Origin: an uncultured Bacteroides sp.
GTDB lineage: Bacteria > Bacteroidota > Bacteroidia > Bacteroidales > Bacteroidaceae
Direction of reading: 5' to 3'
Assembly (NCBI GenBank): GCA_934716785.1
Contig: CAKUYM010000294.1
Span: forward strand, 1-5,665
DNA: 5,665 bases
The translations under genes and the position numbers were made by a program. This document shows positions 1 through 5,665 of this stretch, one piece after another; the first letter of the stretch is position 1; each line of letters opens with the position of its first letter. The notes below the pieces were generated by a model. The model saw only the letters and a list, made by a program, of their open reading frames with translations. It was not told the DNA's origin and made no database searches.

Positions 1-878
1 CCAATCGTCCCTACGGAAGTGATCCTTCTCAGGTGAAACTGATACAGATGTTTGCCGTAGATTATGATTATCTGTCCGCCTATCTCCCGGCAATGACTTG
101 CGGGCGTGGTTTCTCCGAGCACTTTGGCGGCGATCTCAATCGGGTCGTGCTTAATGAAGAAGCAGTCAGACTGTTAGGATACGAGTCGCCCGAAGCGGCA
201 TTGGGGCAGCAACTTAAAATGGAAGTGGTAGGCGAGCCGCTTGAGATTATCGGAGTAGTGGAAAACTATCATCAGCAGTCACTTGCTGTAGCCTACAAGC
301 CTATTATTTTCTTTATGAAAGAGCGGGTACCGTTTATTGCGACACCTTATATTTCAATCAGCCTGACAGGCGAAAGAGGAGATAGTACTTTGGCAGAGAT
401 AGAGCAGATGTATCGTGAATACTTTCCGACCTCCTTATTCTCTTATTTCTTTTTGAATGATTTGAACGATTTCCTATATAAATCAGAACGAAATTTTGGT
501 TGGATCTTTGTCAGTGCCTCTTTGCTTGCCGTGTTTGTGGCATGTCTCGGATTATGGATTGTAACCCTGTTTTCAACCTTGTCGCGCTTAAAAGAAGTGG
601 GTATCCGCAAAGTGCTCGGTGCAAATAAAAGCAGCCTGTTCTTTGTTCTGACCAAAGAGCTGATGTTACTTACCCTATTAGCGTCTGCAATAGGCATACC
701 CGTATCGGCTGTGTTGATGAACGGTTGGTTGGAAACATATGCTTTCCATGTCTCACAGCCTTGGTGGGTATATGCTGCCGCTTTTGCACTGTTGATGCTG
801 ATTGCTTTTCTCACTGTCTTCCAACAAGTGTGGCGTATTATCAGTCTGAGACCGATGCGCATTTTAAAATATGAATAA
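1..878 (+). CDS. MacB/FtsX-type ABC transporter permease, C-terminal part (5' end outside window)
   Basis: This is the C-terminal 291 residues of an inner-membrane ABC transporter permease; the reading frame is open from base 3 with no stop before it, so the gene begins upstream. The GTG at 33 is an internal valine codon, not the start: the residues before it (NRPYGSDPSQ) align with the NRRTNDVLKQ stretch of the complete paralogue at 1613-4033. In order it shows the end of the second periplasmic MacB-like domain (about 1-160, with IIGVVENYHQQ near 82-92) and an FtsX-type module with three membrane segments (about 165-192, 209-238 and 250-272). The cytoplasmic coupling motif LKEVGIRKVLGA lies between the first two segments. 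It ends in RPMRILKYE, matching the RSLRYE end of the paralogue. The full protein is probably about 800 residues with eight membrane segments. It lies 21 bp before the ATPase gene and is presumably in the same operon. Family is clear; the transported substrate is unknown. Confidence 0.93.
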   Translation, partial: NRPYGSDPSQVKLIQMFAVDYDYLSAYLPAMTCGRGFSEHFGGDLNRVVLNEEAVRLLGYESPEAALGQQLKMEVVGEPLEIIGVVENYHQQSLAVAYKPIIFFMKERVPFIATPYISISLTGERGDSTLAEIEQMYREYFPTSLFSYFFLNDLNDFLYKSERNFGWIFVSASLLAVFVACLGLWIVTLFSTLSRLKEVGIRKVLGANKSSLFFVLTKELMLLTLLASAIGIPVSAVLMNGWLETYAFHVSQPWWVYAAAFALLMLIAFLTVFQQVWRIISLRPMRILKYE

Positions 879-899
879 CTGATAAATATTGAACTTATT

Positions 900-1616
900 A
901 TGATTAAGACTGAAAAACTGACGAAGCTCTTCACAACCGAGGAAGTGCAGACAAAAGCATTGAACGAAGTCACCTTACAGGTGGAACAGGGAGAATTTGT
1001 AGCTATAATGGGCCCTTCGGGATGCGGCAAATCAACGCTGCTGAATATTCTGGGCACGCTCGATTCCCCCACTTCCGGCTCATATCTATTTGATGGACAA
1101 CAGGTGGACAAAATGAACGAGAACCAATTGACTGCTCTCCGCAAAGGCAATCTCGGCTTTATCTTCCAGAGTTTCAATCTGATTGATGAACTGACCGTAT
1201 ATGAGAACGTGGAACTGCCACTTGTCTACGTTGGCGTCAAAGCGGACGAACGCAAGAAAAGAGTAAATAAAGTGCTTGAAAAGGTAAATCTACTTCATCG
1301 TGCCAACCATTATCCCCAGCAACTGTCCGGTGGACAACAACAGCGTGTAGCTATCGCCCGTGCCGTAGTGACGGATTGCAAATTGCTCCTCGCTGATGAG
1401 CCTACCGGTAATCTGGACTCGGTGAACGGTGTTGAAGTTATGGAACTGTTGAGCGGGTTGAATCGTCAGGGAACCACTATCGTCATTGTCACTCACTCCC
1501 AACGGGATGCCATGTATGCACATCGCGTCATTCAATTATTGGACGGACAGATTGTTGCCGAGAATATCAACCGTTCTTTGGAAAAGGATATATCATCTAA
1601 AAAAGAAACCGTATGA
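900..1616 (+). CDS. ABC transporter ATP-binding protein, MacB/LolD subfamily
   Basis: This 238-residue cytoplasmic ATPase powers the adjacent permeases. All nucleotide-binding motifs are intact: Walker [10 protein letters not shown] (38-46), Q-loop Q90 in FIFQSFN, signature LSGGQQQR (142-149), Walker B LLLADE with catalytic E167, D-loop NLDS (171-174) and H-loop H199. The DEPTGNLDS wording and the short length are typical of the MacB/LolD group, whose members work in extrusion or mechanotransmission rather than import. The ATG at 900 places the usual [13 protein letters not shown] N-terminus directly before the first strand, so it is the natural start. It is preceded only by A/T-rich sequence with no real Shine-Dalgarno, as is common in Bacteroides. 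Its stop overlaps the start of the next permease by 4 bp (ATGA), which implies translational coupling. The C-terminal tail after 222 is charged and not conserved in type. Assignment as ATPase is very secure; the substrate is not known. Confidence 0.97.
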   Translation: MIKTEKLTKLFTTEEVQTKALNEVTLQVEQGEFVAIMGPSGCGKSTLLNILGTLDSPTSGSYLFDGQQVDKMNENQLTALRKGNLGFIFQSFNLIDELTVYENVELPLVYVGVKADERKKRVNKVLEKVNLLHRANHYPQQLSGGQQQRVAIARAVVTDCKLLLADEPTGNLDSVNGVEVMELLSGLNRQGTTIVIVTHSQRDAMYAHRVIQLLDGQIVAENINRSLEKDISSKKETV

Positions 1617-4033
1617 TAGGAAACTATTGGAATAGTGCTTGGAGGAATCTGATGAAGCGGAAAAGGTTCAGCTTCATTAATATATTCGGACTGGCAATAG
1701 GTATGGCATCAGCGCTACTGATTCTTACTTACGTGACTTTTGAATTTAGCTTTGATAAAATGCATGCAAAGCATGATCGTATTTATCGGGTAGAAAGTAC
1801 ATTCTACGAAGGAGAGGTGCTGACCGACTATTGGGCAAGCAGCTCTTTCGGATACGGTTCGGCCATGAAAGAGAACCTTGCCGGAATAGAAGATTATGCC
1901 CGGATCGGTTCCCTGTTCCAGCCGGAACAAATCGTGAAATATGGTGAACAGACCTTGCGGGAGAATCAGATAGCCTATGCAGAGCCGGGCTTTTTCCGTC
2001 TTTTTGATTTCGAACTTTTGAAAGGTGATAAGCAGACCTGCCTTTCCATGCCGGGACAGGTGGTGATAACCGAACGTATTGCCCATAAATATTTCAAAGA
2101 TGAGGAACCACTCGGAAAAATACTTGTCTTTACCGGGACATATGATAAAATATCGTGCGAAGTGACCGGAGTGATGAAGGAAATGCCGTCCAATTCGCAC
2201 ATACATTATAATATTCTGATTTCATACAAATCCCTGCCTCAGTATGTGCAGGAATATTGGTACAAACATGAGGCCTATACCTATGTTTTGCTTGACTCTC
2301 CCGAGAGGAAGGCGGAGATAGAGAAAGGATTTCCCGCAATGTCTGAGAAATACAAGACGGATGAAGCCCTGCAAAATAAAATATGGGGAGCATCTTTGAT
2401 GCCTTTGGCAGACATACACCTCACTCCTCAAGTAGGATATGAAGCAGAGACAAAAGGAAACCGTTCTTCCATGACTGCTTTGATTTTCGCCGCCATTGCC
2501 ATTTTGGCTATTGCTTGGATCAATTATATCAATCTCACGGTGGCACGTTCGATGGAACGTGCCAAAGAAGTAGGAGTACGGAGGGTGGTCGGAGCTTTTC
2601 GCAAGCAGCTGGTTCATCAGTTTCTGTTTGAGGCATTGGTGATGAATTTGATAGCTTTTATCTTGGCTGTAGGATTGATAGAATTGATTCTTCCGTACTT
2701 TAACCAATTGGTGGGGCGTGCTGTCACTTTCTCCGTTTGGCTGACAGATTATTGGTGGATTCTGTTGGTTCTTGTTTTTATAGTCGGTATATTCCTTTCC
2801 GGATATTATCCTGCACAGGCTTTATTGAACCGCAAACCTATTATACTCTTGAAGGGAAAATTCCTGCATAGCAAATCTGGTGAACGTACGCGGAAAGTAT
2901 TAGTTATCACTCAATATACGGCTTCGATGATATTGCTTTGCGGCACATTGATTGTCTTTGCGCAATTAAACTTCATGCGTAGCCAGTCTTTGGGTGTAAA
3001 GACGGATCAGACATTGGTAGTCAAGTTTCCCGGGCGTACCGAAGGGATGAATACCAAGCTTGAAGCGATGAAGAAGACGATAGCCCGCCTTCCGTTAGTG
3101 CATCAGGTCACTTTTTCCGGTGCTGTGCCGGGGGAGGAGGTGGCTACTTTCCTATCCAATCGCCGCACCAATGACGTTTTGAAACAAAATCGTCTGTATG
3201 AGATGCTTGCCTGCGATCCGGATTATGTGGATGCCTACGGATTGCAGGTCGTAGCCGGAAGAGGACTTTCTGAAGATTATGGCGATGATGTGGATAAGCT
3301 GGTGGTCAATGAAACGGCTGTGCGCCACTTAGGATTCACCACCAATGAGGAGGCGATAGGGGAGTTGGTGACTGTTGAATGTACCGATGCTCCGATGCAG
3401 ATTATCGGAGTCGTGAAAGACTACCATCAACAGGCGTTGAGCAAGAACTATACCCCTATCATGCTAATTCATAAAGATAAAATAGACTGGTTGCCACAAC
3501 GCTATATTTCTATTGTAATGACTTCGGGTGATCCTCGTGAACTGGTATCACAGGTACAGGACATTTGGCACCGGTATTTTGCAGATTCCAGTTTCGATTA
3601 CTTCTTTCTCGACCAGTTCTTTGATCACCAGTACCGTCAGGATGAAGTATTTGGGGTAATGATTGGCTCGTTCACCGGACTGGCAATCTTCATTTCCTGT
3701 CTCGGGCTTTGGGTGCTGGTCATGTTCTCCTGTTCCACACGCACTAAGGAGATGGGAATACGTAAAGTCCTCGGAGCTTCTCGCCGGATACTCTTCTATC
3801 AATTGGTTAAGGGATTTTTCCAATTGATTTTGATAGCGGTTGTCATTGCCCTGCCGATAGCTTGGTTTAGCATGAATGCCTGGTTGAGCCATTATGCTTT
3901 TCGCACAGATTTGGAGGCATGGTTCTTTATTGTGCCTGTATTATTGATGCTGTTTATCTCATTTATAACGGTCGCTTTCCAGACAATGAAGATAATCGTG
4001 AGCAAGCCGGCCCGTTCTTTGCGATATGAATAG
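1613..4033 (+). CDS. MacB/FtsX-type ABC transporter permease, 8 predicted TM segments
   Basis: This complete 806-residue inner-membrane permease is built as a duplicated MacB/FtsX unit. The N-terminus (NYWNSAWRNLMKRKRFSFINIFGLAIGMA) is the standard opening of this Bacteroidota family and supports the ATG at 1613. I see membrane segment 1 at about 19-44 and a periplasmic MacB-like domain at 45-285. Segments 2-4 follow at about 286-309, 337-362 and 381-404, then segment 5 at 428-451. A second periplasmic domain spans 452-677, and segments 6-8 lie at about 678-706, 728-755 and 768-790. Each FtsX module carries a coupling motif (AKEVGVRRVVGA near 317-328, TKEMGIRKVLGA near 711-722) expected to contact the ATPase. 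The C-terminal third is clearly paralogous to the truncated permease at the window start, so the two probably act as a heterodimer around the shared ATPase. By family, such systems move energy or cargo across the periplasm (MacB-like efflux, LolCDE-like, FtsEX-like); which applies here is not visible. It is the last gene of the operon. Confidence 0.95.
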   Translation: MIGNYWNSAWRNLMKRKRFSFINIFGLAIGMASALLILTYVTFEFSFDKMHAKHDRIYRVESTFYEGEVLTDYWASSSFGYGSAMKENLAGIEDYARIGSLFQPEQIVKYGEQTLRENQIAYAEPGFFRLFDFELLKGDKQTCLSMPGQVVITERIAHKYFKDEEPLGKILVFTGTYDKISCEVTGVMKEMPSNSHIHYNILISYKSLPQYVQEYWYKHEAYTYVLLDSPERKAEIEKGFPAMSEKYKTDEALQNKIWGASLMPLADIHLTPQVGYEAETKGNRSSMTALIFAAIAILAIAWINYINLTVARSMERAKEVGVRRVVGAFRKQLVHQFLFEALVMNLIAFILAVGLIELILPYFNQLVGRAVTFSVWLTDYWWILLVLVFIVGIFLSGYYPAQALLNRKPIILLKGKFLHSKSGERTRKVLVITQYTASMILLCGTLIVFAQLNFMRSQSLGVKTDQTLVVKFPGRTEGMNTKLEAMKKTIARLPLVHQVTFSGAVPGEEVATFLSNRRTNDVLKQNRLYEMLACDPDYVDAYGLQVVAGRGLSEDYGDDVDKLVVNETAVRHLGFTTNEEAIGELVTVECTDAPMQIIGVVKDYHQQALSKNYTPIMLIHKDKIDWLPQRYISIVMTSGDPRELVSQVQDIWHRYFADSSFDYFFLDQFFDHQYRQDEVFGVMIGSFTGLAIFISCLGLWVLVMFSCSTRTKEMGIRKVLGASRRILFYQLVKGFFQLILIAVVIALPIAWFSMNAWLSHYAFRTDLEAWFFIVPVLLMLFISFITVAFQTMKIIVSKPARSLRYE

Positions 4034-4044
4034 TCTCTGATTCG

Positions 4045-4082
4045 CTCCATCGGATATTTGTTAATACCCGATGGAGTTATGT
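4045..4082 (+). terminator. hairpin downstream of permease, probable weak terminator
   Basis: A 9-bp perfect stem (CTCCATCGG at 4045-4053 with CCGATGGAG at 4068-4076) starts 11 bp after the permease stop. It can be extended inward past one mismatch by four A/T pairs to a TGTT loop. The sequence after it (TTATGTTAAA) is only moderately T-rich, so it is a weaker intrinsic terminator than the one at 4226-4253. It may act mainly as a 3'-end stabilising structure for the transporter mRNA. Confidence 0.55.
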
Positions 4083-4148
4083 TAAATGTTAATGAGTTTG
4101 TTCCTTTTATTAAACCATGTTATAAGATACGTTACTTGGTGCTGAAAA

Positions 4149-4179
4149 TTTGGAGATATGCGAAAAGTCCGTACCTTTG
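4149..4179 (+). promoter_or_regulatory. Bacteroides-type promoter for candidate small RNA
   Basis: TTTG at 4149-4152 and TACCTTTG at 4172-4179 are separated by 19 bp. This matches the known Bacteroidota housekeeping sigma consensus (-33 TTTG, -7 TAnnTTTG) at every defined position. The expected transcription start is around 4183-4186. No coding gene follows closely; a strong terminator lies only about 50-75 bp downstream, so this promoter seems to serve a short transcript. Confidence 0.8.
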
Positions 4180-4184
4180 CAATG

Positions 4185-4253
4185 TGTTTTTCATAGTATT
4201 AGATTTAAGGTTAACAAAAAAGATTGGCTGTCTGGGATAGATAGCCTTTTTTT
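4185..4253 (+). ncRNA. candidate small non-coding RNA (about 70 nt)
   Basis: The unit is defined by a full-consensus Bacteroides promoter upstream and a strong intrinsic terminator at its 3' end, giving a transcript of roughly 70 nt. The first 40 nt are U/A-rich and look unstructured (GTGTTTTTCATAGTATTAG, then TTTAAGGTTAACAAAAAAG), followed by the terminator hairpin. That arrangement, a single-stranded region with a 3' terminator stem, is typical of trans-acting small RNAs. I see no sequence upstream that could form an alternative antiterminator with the GGCTGTCT arm, which argues against a simple attenuator leader. From memory, similar leader-plus-hairpin sequences recur in Bacteroides genomes, so this may belong to a multi-copy RNA family; I cannot verify that here. 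The 5' end is estimated from the promoter and may be off by a few bases. Confidence 0.6.
4226..4253 (+). terminator. intrinsic terminator of the small RNA
   Basis: GGCTGTCT (4226-4233) pairs with AGATAGCC (4239-4246) to form an 8-bp stem with one G-U wobble and a GGGAT loop, followed at once by seven T residues (4247-4253). An A-run at 4216-4221 lies on the 5' side. This is a textbook Rho-independent terminator on the + strand. Confidence 0.85.
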
Positions 4254-4386
4254 ATGCCTTTACTTTTCTTCTGTTTTCACTGGTATGCCGGTTCAGTTAT
4301 TATTATGCTGCATATCGGTTTCTTTTTATTCATCCCCCTAAAATATGTTTTTCAGCATAGATGCTAAATTTTCTATTATTATCTTC

Positions 4387-4417
4387 TTTGTATTCTAAAA
4401 AAAATCCCTTAATATTG
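4387..4417 (+). promoter_or_regulatory. probable promoter of the GntR-mutarotase operon
   Basis: TTTG at 4387-4390 and TAATATTG at 4410-4417 are 19 bp apart, the same spacing as the upstream promoter. The -7 element differs from TAnnTTTG at one position, so it should be weaker. The expected start near 4422-4424 falls inside the left arm of the inverted repeat at 4419-4451. A protein bound there would block initiation, which suits autorepression by the GntR protein. Confidence 0.55.
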
Positions 4418-4418
4418 C

Positions 4419-4451
4419 ATTTGTATTATTTGTCTGACAAATAATACAAAT
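4419..4451. promoter_or_regulatory. 33-bp perfect inverted repeat, likely GntR operator
   Basis: Two 16-bp arms (ATTTGTATTATTTGTC and its exact complement) flank a single central T at 4435, ending 17 bp before the GntR start codon. The centre TTGTCTGACAA (4430-4440) fits the TNGTNNNACNA pattern known for operators of FadR-subfamily GntR regulators; E. coli FadR sites have the similar core TGGTCnGACCA. Each arm contains TTTGT twice, so there are four half-sites spaced 8-9 bp. The position over the predicted transcription start supports autoregulation. A structural role in RNA is less likely because the transcript probably begins inside the repeat. Confidence 0.8.
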
Positions 4452-4468
4452 AGTAAAAGTCTAATGAT

Positions 4469-5221
4469 ATGAAGATAGAAATCAATCAAACAACGTTAAT
4501 TGACCAGGTAGAAGACAGTTTACTTGCCTACTTCAAAAAGAATGATTTGGGACGTGGAGACTCTATTCCTAATGAGAATAGTCTTGCGTCTGAACTGGGA
4601 GTTGCAAGAAGTGTTGTCAGAGAGGCGTTGAGTCGTCTGAAAATGATGGGGCTGATTCATGCGCGTCCCCGTAAAGGAATGGTTCTGACCGAGCCTTCCA
4701 TTTTGGGAGGAATGAAGAGGGTGATAGATCCTCGTGTTTTAAGTGAAGAAACGATATTAGATTTGTTGGATTTCAGAATCGCGCTTGAAATAGGTATATC
4801 AAGTGACATTTTCCGTAAAATAACTCCCAAGGATATTGAGGAGTTAAGTGAAATTGTAAAAATGGGAATTGTATTTGAAAATAATGAATACGCCTTAATC
4901 AGTGAATCTGCTTTTCATACGAAACTATATAAAATTACCGGAAATAAAATCATATCCGAATTTCAGGAAATCATTCATCCTATTCTTGTTTATGTGAAAG
5001 AAAAATTCAAGGATTACTTAAAGCCCATAAATATAGAAATAAGCAAAAGCGGACAGATCGCTACTCATGCCGATTTGTTGGACTTTATAAAGAAGGGGGA
5101 TGAGAAAGGCTACCGTGATGCCATTGAAAGACATTTTGAGGTTTATAAGATTTTCAAGGTAAAGCGGGAACAGGAGTTGTTGGCGGAGAAGGAAGAAAGT
5201 GAAAAACTAAAAGGAATATGA
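4469..5221 (+). CDS. FadR-subfamily GntR transcriptional regulator (HTH + FCD), putative NanR-like
   Basis: This 250-residue DNA-binding regulator has a winged helix-turn-helix at about 10-75. It contains the GntR hallmark GDSIPNENSLASELGVARSV and the wing IHARPRKGMVL. An all-helical FCD ligand domain spans about 92-226. The usual FCD metal-binding set appears present: D101 (in LDFR), H150 (SAFH), H200 (THADLL) and H222 (RHFEVY), so a divalent metal near the effector pocket is likely. A 23-residue lysine/glutamate-rich tail (228-250) follows the FCD fold. The ATG at 4469 gives the normal short N-terminus before the HTH. Its stop overlaps the mutarotase start (ATGA), so the two are co-translated. 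With the operator at 4419-4451 this looks like an autorepressor released by a substrate of its own operon. By context the effector is probably sialic acid or a derivative, as for E. coli NanR of the same subfamily, but that is inference. The gene is visibly more AT-rich than the transporter genes upstream. Confidence 0.92.
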   Translation: MKIEINQTTLIDQVEDSLLAYFKKNDLGRGDSIPNENSLASELGVARSVVREALSRLKMMGLIHARPRKGMVLTEPSILGGMKRVIDPRVLSEETILDLLDFRIALEIGISSDIFRKITPKDIEELSEIVKMGIVFENNEYALISESAFHTKLYKITGNKIISEFQEIIHPILVYVKEKFKDYLKPINIEISKSGQIATHADLLDFIKKGDEKGYRDAIERHFEVYKIFKVKREQELLAEKEESEKLKGI

Positions 5222-5665
5222 GAAAACGGTCTCTGATAATTATTATATGTTTATTCTTAACAGTGTTGTCAATGAATATATCTTGTTTTAAAAAAGGAGA
5301 AAAAAAGATAGAAGTACAATGGGAAAATACATTGTCGCTTCCGGGATGTGCCGGTATGCCGGAGAATGTTGGATTAGCAGGTGCATATTCCGGAATAGTA
5401 GAAGGGAAGTTGCTTGTATTGGGGGGAGCAAATTTCCCGGATAAGTATCCTTGGGAGGGAGGCACTAAGGCGTGGTGGCCTGCATTATACAGCTACGACT
5501 TGAATACAAAGATTTGGACTGTTTATGATCATTTTCTTGACCAACCACTTGCTTATGGAGTTTCAATAAGTTTGCCGGAAGGTCTGTTGTGTATCGGAGG
5601 ATGTGATCGTATGCAGTGTAGTGATAAGGTATTTTTGATAAAAAGAGAGAGAGAGTCGTTTGCAA
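5218..5665 (+). CDS. cyclically permuted mutarotase, NanM-like kelch N-acetylneuraminate epimerase (3' end outside window)
   Basis: The first 149 residues of an exported kelch beta-propeller are present; the frame stays open to the window end, and family members are usually somewhat under 400 residues. The stretch PENVGLAGAYSGIVEG, then LLVLGGANFPD, PWEGG and KAWWPALYSYDL (50-95), is the signature of the cyclically permuted mutarotase/NanM family. E. coli NanM speeds interconversion of alpha- and beta-sialic acid in the periplasm. Kelch GG pairs occur at 69-70 and 127-128, each followed by the expected strand. The N-terminus (MRKRSLIIIICLFLTVLS) is a signal peptide ending in NISC with C23, suggesting a lipoprotein, although Asn at -3 is not classical. 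The basic residues after C23 (FKKGEKK) do not resemble the acidic surface-export signal of Bacteroidota lipoproteins, so a periplasm-facing location is favoured. An AAGGA at 5211-5215 sits only 2 bp before the ATG. Translation is coupled to the regulator by the 4-bp overlap. Confidence 0.88.
   Translation, partial: MRKRSLIIIICLFLTVLSMNISCFKKGEKKIEVQWENTLSLPGCAGMPENVGLAGAYSGIVEGKLLVLGGANFPDKYPWEGGTKAWWPALYSYDLNTKIWTVYDHFLDQPLAYGVSISLPEGLLCIGGCDRMQCSDKVFLIKRERESFA

Larger units (their letters stand above)
4034..4468. other. intergenic spacer between transporter operon and regulator operon
   Basis: This 435-bp spacer holds no convincing protein-coding gene. From left to right it contains a hairpin at the end of the transporter operon, a strong Bacteroides-type promoter, a candidate small RNA ending in an intrinsic terminator, and about 130 bp of AT-rich sequence (4254-4386) in which I see only short weak palindromes. 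A second promoter and a large inverted repeat then abut the regulator gene. Short open frames at 4058-4240 and 4150-4341 cross the promoter and terminator and have no recognisable protein features. Confidence 0.8.

Noticed and set aside
33..35. GTG as the start of a 281-residue permease
   Set aside because: The frame is open to the window edge and the upstream residues align with the interior of the paralogous permease, so this is an internal codon of a truncated gene.
443..1177. Long antisense open frame of 244 codons crossing the first permease and the ATPase
   Set aside because: It spans two confidently assigned sense genes and their gap, and its residue composition is unlike a real protein. 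The other antisense frames (1290-1535, 1715-2206, 1975-2202, 2130-2393, 2222-2707, 3548-3892, 5154-5465, 5465-5665) fail for the same reason.
4182..4196. Tiny leader peptide ATG-TGT-TTT-TCA-TAG at the start of the small RNA
   Set aside because: Its ATG lies at or before the predicted transcription start, no ribosome-binding sequence precedes it, and no regulatory codon run is present.
4058..4341. Two short + strand open frames of 60 and 63 codons in the spacer (4058-4240 and 4150-4341)
   Set aside because: They run across the hairpin, promoter and terminator, have no recognisable domain, and are typical chance frames in AT-rich DNA.
4354..4365. Short palindrome AGCATAGATGCT in the spacer
   Set aside because: The arms are only 5 bp, no T-run follows and it is not at a promoter element; expected by chance in AT-rich sequence.
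4185..4468. Transcription attenuator or riboswitch controlling the GntR operon
   Set aside because: No alternative pairing partner for the terminator arm is visible, the terminator is over 200 bp from the gene, and a separate promoter is found just before the operator. Not fully excluded without transcript data.
4282..5362. The 10-mer GGTATGCCGG occurs in the spacer (about 4282) and again in the mutarotase gene (about 5353)
   Set aside because: The second copy encodes conserved residues of the mutarotase (AGMPE), and a 10-bp match lacks symmetry or flanking similarity, so coincidence is the simplest view.

Overview
The window looks like chromosomal DNA of a gut Bacteroides or a close relative in the Bacteroidales. 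Three things point there. The promoters fit the Bacteroidota TTTG / TAnnTTTG pattern. Three of the four gene starts lack a strong Shine-Dalgarno sequence. The gene content is typical: 8-TM MacB/FtsX-type permeases in pairs, and a kelch mutarotase led by a GntR regulator. Base composition is moderate to AT-rich. The species cannot be fixed from the sequence alone. All genes lie on the + strand.

Region 1 (1-4033) is an ABC transporter operon: the 3' part of one large permease, an ATPase of the MacB/LolD subfamily, and a complete 806-residue permease paralogous to the first. The first gap is 21 bp and the second junction is a 4-bp ATGA overlap. Together they should form an inner-membrane mechanotransmission-type ABC system with two different permeases sharing one ATPase. 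The substrate cannot be read from the sequence.

Region 2 (4034-4468) is a 435-bp spacer that is richer than it first looks. It holds a hairpin at the end of the transporter operon. Next comes a near-perfect Bacteroides promoter followed within about 75 bp by a strong intrinsic terminator, which makes a compact candidate small-RNA gene. Last are a second Bacteroides-type promoter and a perfect 33-bp inverted repeat just before the next gene.

Region 3 (4469-5665) starts a new operon: a FadR-type GntR regulator whose stop overlaps the start of a kelch-type cyclically permuted mutarotase (NanM-like N-acetylneuraminate epimerase). The mutarotase has an N-terminal lipoprotein-like signal and runs off the window. 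I infer a sialic-acid utilisation operon controlled by its first gene, with the inverted repeat as an autoregulatory operator. The most interesting items are the candidate small RNA and the four-half-site operator.
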